Positions 22,701-31,700 of a stretch of DNA of 64,000 nt are shown here, one piece after another. A program made the position numbers and the translations under genes. A model generated the notes under the pieces. That model had not been told where the DNA came from, did not search any database, and was given only the letters and a program-made list of their open reading frames with translations. The number at the start of each line of letters is the position of its first letter. Within the stretch, counting starts at the first letter, position 1. This DNA comes from Vanessa cardui (Eukaryota > Arthropoda > Insecta > Lepidoptera > Nymphalidae): NCBI RefSeq assembly GCF_905220365.1, contig NC_061151.1:5884197-5948196 (forward strand). Reading direction: 5' to 3'.

Positions 22701-25700
22701 TCAGGCTGAGGTGTCTTTGCTGCCCAACACCAACCTGGCAGCCAAGCTGCCCGCCGTGCAACACCACCCACCGCGCTACTGCAGCGTCAAAGACCACCAC
22801 TTGCTCAAACCGCCCGTCGCCATGCAGACGCAAGGTACACCACGCACCCACCTCGATATATTACACGGCTGGCCAATATATTGTATATCAGTTTATTTAT
22901 TTCGTCGTTACTCTTAAATATCTTATTTTGAGTAATACTGCCTACAAAATAGATGCATTCAAAGTCGTAAATTTTATATAGTTCTATACCGTTAAACATA
23001 TTGCTATTACATAAGAAATATATTAGTAGTTAAATATTTATCGGGTTTCTTAGATAAATATAAAATTTATAATGGTTACATACTTTGTTGTTCAATTAAA
23101 TTAAATAATAAAATTATCGTTTGTAAGTATCCCACTGGTGGGCTAAGTAGATCTCTTCAAGAGAAGACTTCGAAGAAAATTCGCCTATGAGGTACAGTTA
23201 TATAAAAAAGTTATATATAAAACTTTAAAAATTATGCACTACATATGAACATATTATATACTTTATCATATTATGACATTCTCAGTAGGTCGGTCTTTAA
23301 TGTCCATATTATGTAATGTTTGTTTTATGTACTTAATATGTCCCCCCCCCCCAGCGTCGTCGTTCGGGCGGCGCGCGTCGGACGGCGGCGCGCACGTGCG
23401 AGCCAGCGACGCGTGCGCCGCGCCCAAGCACCACGTACGTACACACACACACGCACACGCACACTCACACACATACACACACGCACGCACCCACTCACAT
23501 ACACGCACAGACACACCCACTCACACACGCACGCACCCACTCACACACACATCGTTATATAAGTAACAACTAGAAAATAAGGCTATAAAAATGTCTACGC
23601 TCAACAACTTTGAACTATTTATTATTGAAATAGTTTTATTGAGAAAAGTTATTATATAAAATGTATGTATACATATTAATATGATATTGTAAAAGTAGGT
23701 TTTTTATTAATAAAATCATTTGTCGATAATAAAATACATAAATTAAGTGAAACAAAATATACTGACACCGTAACGAGTTATTTAACGAAATTATCACTTG
23801 AAATATTAAAAGTATTGGTACATATTGTTATGTATTCAATATTTATCTCAGGTTTCAGACAGTGGAACGCCCACGAGGCCATCGGAAGCTGAACAGACGG
23901 AAGAGCAAGCCAGTGATTCTACGTATAACAATAATTTATGCAGGTACATATATCAGTACAGACGCAATATTGACGACTTATATATACATATAGTACAGGT
24001 ATGTCAACTCTTAAGAGTCGAGATGACCCAGTGGTTAGACTCCGGGTTCAAATCCAGACAAGCACCACTATATATATGTGCTTAATTTGTGTTTATAATT
24101 CATCTCGGAAAACATCGTGAGGAAACCTGCATGTGTCTGATTTCATAGAAATTCCGCCACATGTGTATTCCACCAACCCGCATTGGAACAGCGTGGTGGA
24201 GTATTTTCCGAACGTTCTCCTCAGAGGGAGAGGAGGCCTTAGTCCAGCAGTGGGAAATTTACAGACTGTAGTTGTTGTTGTTGTTGTTGTCAACTGTTAA
24301 CATCCTAATCTGGAGTTATTAATTTTTTATTGATTCAATCTTGTATTTGAACCCAATAGCTTGGGTACCTAATAGATATGGGTATGAATAAATTACGTTG
24401 CAGACTTATGATTATTTAAATAATAATAATAATAAGCTATTTGACAATGCGAAAAATAAATTGTGTATTATTGTAATGAGTGTATATTATGAGTTTAAAA
24501 ATGTTTATTTACTAACGAAACTTGAAAATAATACTAAATTTATTCAGAAATCAATAAATAAAAATGCATTTTTTCAAACGTTTGTCACGTGACACAAAAC
24601 GCTCCCGATTGGCCGGGCTTATGATGAAGTCACTTTCTTGTTAACCTTGCTTTTCTACTATATGTACCACAGATTAAAATACAGGAAAGTGACATCGACC
24701 CCATTGCAGCGCCATATTGTCCAATTTAAATATGGAATTTTTAATATGATATTTTTCGGCAAATATGTACTAGAAATAAAAAAATCTACATTTACTGGGT
24801 TCCTTAACCTCTACTAAATAATATAAAATGGATTTTAGAAACCAGTCAAATAGCCTATTGTCTATGGTTACAGGTACATGTTGAATCGAGGCAGCAGTAA
24901 ACGGCACACCATGGCGACTCCAGAGGACGCTGCTAGCTCAGCCTGCGCGCCACCCACCATGGTAAGTCCCCTGAAACTGCCATCATATAAAACCATGACC
25001 CATATAGTTTAAACACCCGTCTCTATAATAAAATTCCACAGATATTTTTAACTTTGCCGTTTCATATAATTTGTAGAAAACATATTGGTAAAGAAGGCAT
25101 ATTATTCGATACACGATTTTGTAGATGATAAATAAGCGTGCAGTTAATACCTGTTGACTTCCAGGCAGGATATGTTACATATATAATTGTAATTAACTAA
25201 CAAGATTGTTTGTTTTAAATGTTGGAAAAGATTAACAACTGAGTTTCTTGCCGGTTCTTCTCGGTCGAATCTACATTCCGAACCGGTGGTAGCTTCGCTT
25301 AATTGTTAAATGACGATTCAAAAGTACTTGTAAAAGCCTACTTGAATAAAGTTTATTTTGTTTTGGATATAAATCAAAACTACAAAGAAGTTCTTATATA
25401 TAAAGTTACATAGGCTAGTGTTTCTAAGTCATGATCATCTCATGCAAGTTTCTTGCCGTTTCTTCTCACTTGAAGCTATTTTCCGAAACGGTGGTAGTGT
25501 TTAATTATTGACGATTCAAAAACGCTTGATTGTGAAGTTTACAACAACAGCCTGTTAATTCCCACTGCTGGGCTAAAGGCCTCCTCTACCTTTGAGGAGA
25601 AAGTTTGCAACACATTCCACCACGCTGTTCCAATGCGGCTGGAATACACATGTGGCAGAATTTCTATGAAATTTGTCACATGTTTCCTCACGATGTTTTC

Positions 25701-28700
25701 CTTCACCGCTGAGCACGAGATGAATTATAAACACAATTAAGCATATATATATATAGTGGTGCTTGCCTGGGTTTAAGATGCACGCGTTCTAACCACTGGG
25801 CCATCTCGACTCTTATTAAGTTTACTTGAATAAAATTGATTTGATTTGATTTGATTTGGTGTTGTGTGTTCGCAGGCGGCGCCGGGCGGCGCGGCGTCAG
25901 CTGCCAGCGTGCGCGTGCGCCGCAGTGGACTGCTCACCGTCACCGAGCGACCGCCCGGTCAGTGACCCAAACGCCCCCCCACCCCGCAGCCCCCCACCAC
26001 GATGATTATTACAAATAACATTAACGATCGGTTCCTTAAACAAAATACTATCGACGGCGTATTTTGAGAGAGCTAAAGAACACAGCAATCCGCTGATTGC
26101 TCAATCGTGCCGATACACCTCTCGCAGAGGTAATATTCCGAATAGACTCAGGCGACCTATGCACGTCCTGAACGACACAGACGATTGCCTCACTATCGCA
26201 AACAAACCATTTGTAGGGAATAACACACTACACACCACACACCCACAGCGTTTCCGCCGGCGGAAACGAGGACCCAGTTATGCGACGTCTCGGAGGCGGC
26301 CGAGACGTCAGTAAATTCACTCAGTGTTAGATTCACTCCCCACCGATTTCGTTCTGAGCCGAGGTGCGATCTCATAGGAGACACCCTCGGGACGAACTTT
26401 AGTTTTAATTTAGTTTTAATTTAGAGCCCCGCGCTCAACCTCAGGGCAGAGGACATTAGTTCACGCCCGAAAGACAGGTGACGCTGTGAAGGCCAGTAGG
26501 GCCAACAGCAATACACAACACACAAAAAAAAGGTTCCTTAAATCACAAACAGTCATATTATTTATTATTACCAGTAATCCAGAGCAGCTTTGGAATATAA
26601 ATATACACTAACAAAAAAAAAATTACAGTATATAGTCTGTGGACAAATATAACAATAATGATATACAAAGATAGTAATTGGCTAATCGCAGATATATAAT
26701 CTCCATGGTTAATAGATAAGTGGGAAGGGGTCATATAAGAATATATGTCGTATCGTTTTGAAGATTTATTAAATAATAGTTATTTGTAATAATCATTCAG
26801 ATGTCTGTATTCGATGTGTAGATATATATTATTAATAGTTTAATTATTTTGTTTTGCAATGATTATTATTCTTTATTTAAATTTTTCGAAATATTGGTTG
26901 CGAAAATTTGTTTTTTTTTTTTAATTATATAATTTGAAGTTTTTGTTGTAGAGAGTTTTCGAAACCAATTTACTTAAGAGATATTTTTGCTGCTTAAGTT
27001 TGATTTTTTTTTTAATTTAATCTAAAGCTAACAGCACTGTATATTAAGTGTTTTTATAAGCTACTCGGATAAGTAATATTTTGTTTTTGTTATAAGAAAT
27101 TTGGACTTTCAAAAAAACGCTATACATAAATAATTTCATTATATTTTCCTATATAATATATTTTATTGATACACTTAATAAATGAATGAATTATTGGAGA
27201 TAATGGTTATGACTCCAATTGAATTTCATTGAAATTCAGCGCATGCAGGTATCCTCACGATGTTTTCCTTCATCACTGAGCACGGGATGATAATTCATCC
27301 CGATTCAACCCGAATTAATTATTAAAATTGAGTGTTGTTAATTATAAAAATAATATACATTGCAGCAAAAGTATCTTTTAAAGCCTGTTTTATAAATATT
27401 ATTTGCTATTTTTTAATTTATTTAAAGTATGAAGACTCATTATAGTGCGTTACGAGATGACAATCAGCCTCTTGTGTAATATTCGTTAAAAGTATCAAGA
27501 TTTATTCGGCGTGATATATTTGTTTGAATATAACTTAGCCGAGATTATTATATTTCTAGTTTGATCTGAATAGATGACATATATTAAATACATATAATAT
27601 ACTAGCTGTTAGAAGTGACTTTGCTCGCGTAGAATACGAAAACACTCCATAGTTGGGTATCATGATATATTTGATAAGTGACAACAGCCTACAATATATG
27701 TTATATGCTTTTAGTTTTAAAAATGACAATACTTTCGTCCTTTTTCAACCCTTTAGAACACTTTTTTTCAATTGAAAAGTAGCCTATGTCCTTTCTTAGG
27801 CTCTAGATTATTTGTTTACCAAATTTCATTTAAATACGCTCAGGAATTTGGGTGTGAAAGCAAGACAGACATACAGAATCATATAATATTAGTATGGATA
27901 ACACAACAACAACAGCCTGTAAATTCCCACTGCTGGGCTAAAGGCCTCTTCTCCCTTTGAGGAGAAGGTTTTGGAACATATTCCACCACGGTGTTCCAAT
28001 GAGGGTTGGAATACACATGTGGCAGAATTTTTTTGAAATTTGTCACATGCAGGTTTCCTTACGATGTTTCCTTCACCGCTGAGTACGAGATGAATTATAA
28101 AGACAAATTAAGCACATGAATCAGCGGTGCTTGCCTGCGTTTGAACCCGCAGTCATCGGTTAAGATGCACGCGTTCTAACCACTGGGCCATCTCGACTCT
28201 CTGCGTAATATATGATTAAAATTTCCATAAAACGTCTTTCAACAATAATGTCTATTGATGTTAGTGGTCATAAAGATCAAGATCACTTACTTAATTACTG
28301 AAATAAATTAATTAATGCGTTTTAAAGTGTTCAACTAGTACCACACTCTCGATATTTTTTTTATTACAAAAAAGGTCTTTATTATTGTGGATATAGAGCA
28401 CATAATACAATTTTAATATTAAATGCTTAAATATATACAAATATGAACTAAAACTAGTTATAGTACGACACAACTTAAATGTAGCATCGGCAAAATTCGT
28501 AAAACCGATCACATCCGAATTAAGTACGCCATCCCAAATTATCAATATTTATTTCTTATGCGAGTATGATCTTTGCACAAACGTAATAACTTGTAATACC
28601 ATATGACCTAATATATTCGTCAATTTGACTCGTTGATTTACATGCACATGTTTTCTCTGCCGCGAGAATCTATAGCGACGAATAGCGTCGAATGGCGCGA

Positions 28701-31700
28701 TAGGGAGCTATATCTATTGGTTGTGTAAATCGGCAGTAATCGGTTTTATTTTCATTCCATTGCATTTTCCGATGCTACATCTAATTTGTGTCGTACTATA
28801 CTGTATAAATCTTGACCGCGTGCAATGGTGGCAAGAATGCTAGCAGCATTTCCCCGTTGAATCGCAATTCCGATCCTCTGGGCAAACGAACCAGCCCTCC
28901 TGTCACCAGTGGAGGCAATGAGGCGAGGTGTTATACTTTTGATGAAGCTTTTTGCACCACTACTCCAAGGGCCAAGCGTTTCGACAGCAAAGTTATTGTA
29001 TTATATAGTTTGATATTTTTATTTTTATCATAAATGAGTCTTCATATTTTGACGCTAGTGCATGATTTTGTTTGTTTTGCTAATTTTTTTATTTTCTCCA
29101 ACCTCTAGTAATTAGTCCTGAGCTCGTAATGGAGGTCGAGAAGCGAATGAAACGAAACTACCTCCCCCCATCGATACAAGGGGGCTATAGTTACCAAAAC
29201 CAGACCGGTTACCAGAGCCCCCCTCCCTCAAACACCCAAAACCCTCAGGGTTCGATAACAGCGGGAACGCCTAATTACGCGAAGAATTCCATGAAGCCAG
29301 TCTTAGAAACTATTCCGCAGGGGAGTATAATGGGTTCGAATCAAGCGGTCTCTCCGTATACCCCATCCATGTCCCAATTCTCACCAACTCATGGTGCGGT
29401 CGTTTCTCAAACTGGGTCGATAATTAGTGGTACCCCCATAGCCAATCAGGGGTCAATAGTAACTGGTACCCCCATGCAAAGTCAATCTTTCAACGCTCCC
29501 AACCATGGTTCAATTATGTCTGGTACTCCCCTGTCTAACCAGAATTCAATGGAAACCGGTTCTGTCCAGAACCAACCAGTTATAACTCCATCGTTGCCAA
29601 CCCAAGGCTCCATTATGACCGGTACTCCGATACAAAATCAGGGGTCGATTATGACTGGCACGCCTATCCAAAACCAACCGATACAAAACCAGAACTTCAA
29701 TGCAGCTATGCAAAACCAGGGGTCAATATTAGCTGGTACCCCAATCCAAAGCCAAAATTTTAGTGCTAGTAACACGTTGCAAAGTCCAGGTTCAATAGTT
29801 TCCGGTACACCAGTTCAAAGCCAGGGCTCTATAGTATCCGGTACACCGGTTCAAACCCAGGGTTCGATAGTTACTGGCATGCCAATTGACAGTAAGAACT
29901 TTGGCACCGGTTTTGGTAACTTCGGCTATAACCAAAACTTCGGTCCGACCCCAACGAATATACCAAGCGGGTCTATAACCGCTGGCACTCCGGTCAGTGG
30001 CAGTGGGTTCAATCAGAATCAGTACAGTCGCCACCGGAAGTACTCTGGCCCGCAGCGTGTCAAACTGCAAATGTTAGCGACTGTACAGGAAATGGGTAAT
30101 TTGTTAAATATTATTAAGGAATTGAGGGTTACGGTTTTGATATTTCGAAGGTATTACGAAGGACTTCTTTTATTATTATGATTTGGTGTGTGTGTGTGTT
30201 TGCACGTTTCAATGTGTGTTGATGTTTTTGTTGAGCTTTTCGTTTTGTTTGTAGATAGTTGTGTTTTATTGACAATAGATTAAGTTAATTAATAATGGAC
30301 AAGGTAGGTAAGTTAGCAAAACTTAAAGTACTACTAGTCGTATTCTTATGCAACAAAATACTCGCACCTCATTGGTCAATACGAAGATTTGAGTATTGAA
30401 GGTCATACGCATTATCCAATGAGCGCTCAAGGGTAATTCCTTTGGGAGCTCGTTTCGAGGAATGGAGTAGTGTTTTGTTAATTGGAATTACTCAGTGAAA
30501 TTAATTACGATTGTTAATTGTAACGGTTACATACTTGTAAAATTTTTGATTCAATACATACGGGTTTCCTCCCGAAGTTTATGTTAGTGATGTTTGACTA
30601 ATATGTCACTGTAAGATTCAATAATTATATTATTTACAAAGTGAAGTGGTGTTAGTGTTCGAAATTTGAATGTGCCCCCCCCCCCCAGCGCTAAGATTCA
30701 CTTGTTATATCGTTTGTGTTCGAAATTTGAATGTGTCCCCCCCCCCCCCCAGCGCGCGAGCACGCGGAACGCTACTCGCCCGTGCGGCGCGCGGAGGTGT
30801 CGCCCCCGCGCGCCGCGCACGACCTCGCCTCTGCGCGCCTCGAGTATCAGCAGCTGCAGGTACGTACACCACAGGCCCCCCCCTTCCTTATTTATACAGA
30901 TGTTTCCACCAATCAAAAATCTCGAAAGTCTGGGGTTGGTGCCTACTCAACAACAACAACAAACAACAACAGCCTGTAAATTCCCACTGCTGGGCTAAAA
31001 GCCTCCTCTCCTTTTGAGGAGAAGATATGGAACATATTCCGCCACGCTGTTCCAATGCGGGTTGGTGGAATACACATGTGGTAGAATTTCTATGAAATTT
31101 CTCACATGCAGTTTTCCTCACGATGTTTTTCTTCACCGCCGAGCACGAGATGAATTATAAACAATTAAGCACATGAATATTCAGCGGTGCTCACCTGGGT
31201 TTGAACCCGCATCGCTTAAGCACGCGTTCTGACCACTGGGTCATCTGGGCTGTCAACAATTCAAGAAACACATTGTTCTTTAATTTAAAAAAAGTCTTAT
31301 TGTTTGTCTCTAAAATAATATAGATATACAAATGACTCGTAATAATCGCTGATCTATATGTTTTATTGCGTTTTTCAGCGCGGTTTGGAACGCCGATCTG
31401 GAGGGGCGGTCGCGGGTGTGGGCGGAGTGGGGGGCGCGTCTCCCCCCGCGGAGCGCCTGCACACCCCCGCCACCTCTGTACCGGGTATGTATTACATGTA
31501 TCATACATCTTACATACAAAATATTTAACTTTGCCGTTTCATAAATTCAAGTCATTTGTGAAAAATATATTAGTAAAGAAGGCATATTATTCCGGACAAG
31601 ATTATACAGACGTTAAATAGGCGGAATTAATAAATATTGACTTCCAGACAGGATATTATATATATAGCTTGAACCCCGAGGCAGGATACCTTTTATACTT

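Noticed and set aside
23435..23553. Histidine/Thr-rich coding extension of exon 14
   Set aside because: The open frame is CA-repeat sequence after a good gtacgt donor; the next exon needs phase 0 at 23434.
29792..30070. 92-codon minus-strand frame opposite Sik3 exon 18
   Set aside because: Shadow of the tandem GSI-GTP repeats on the coding strand.
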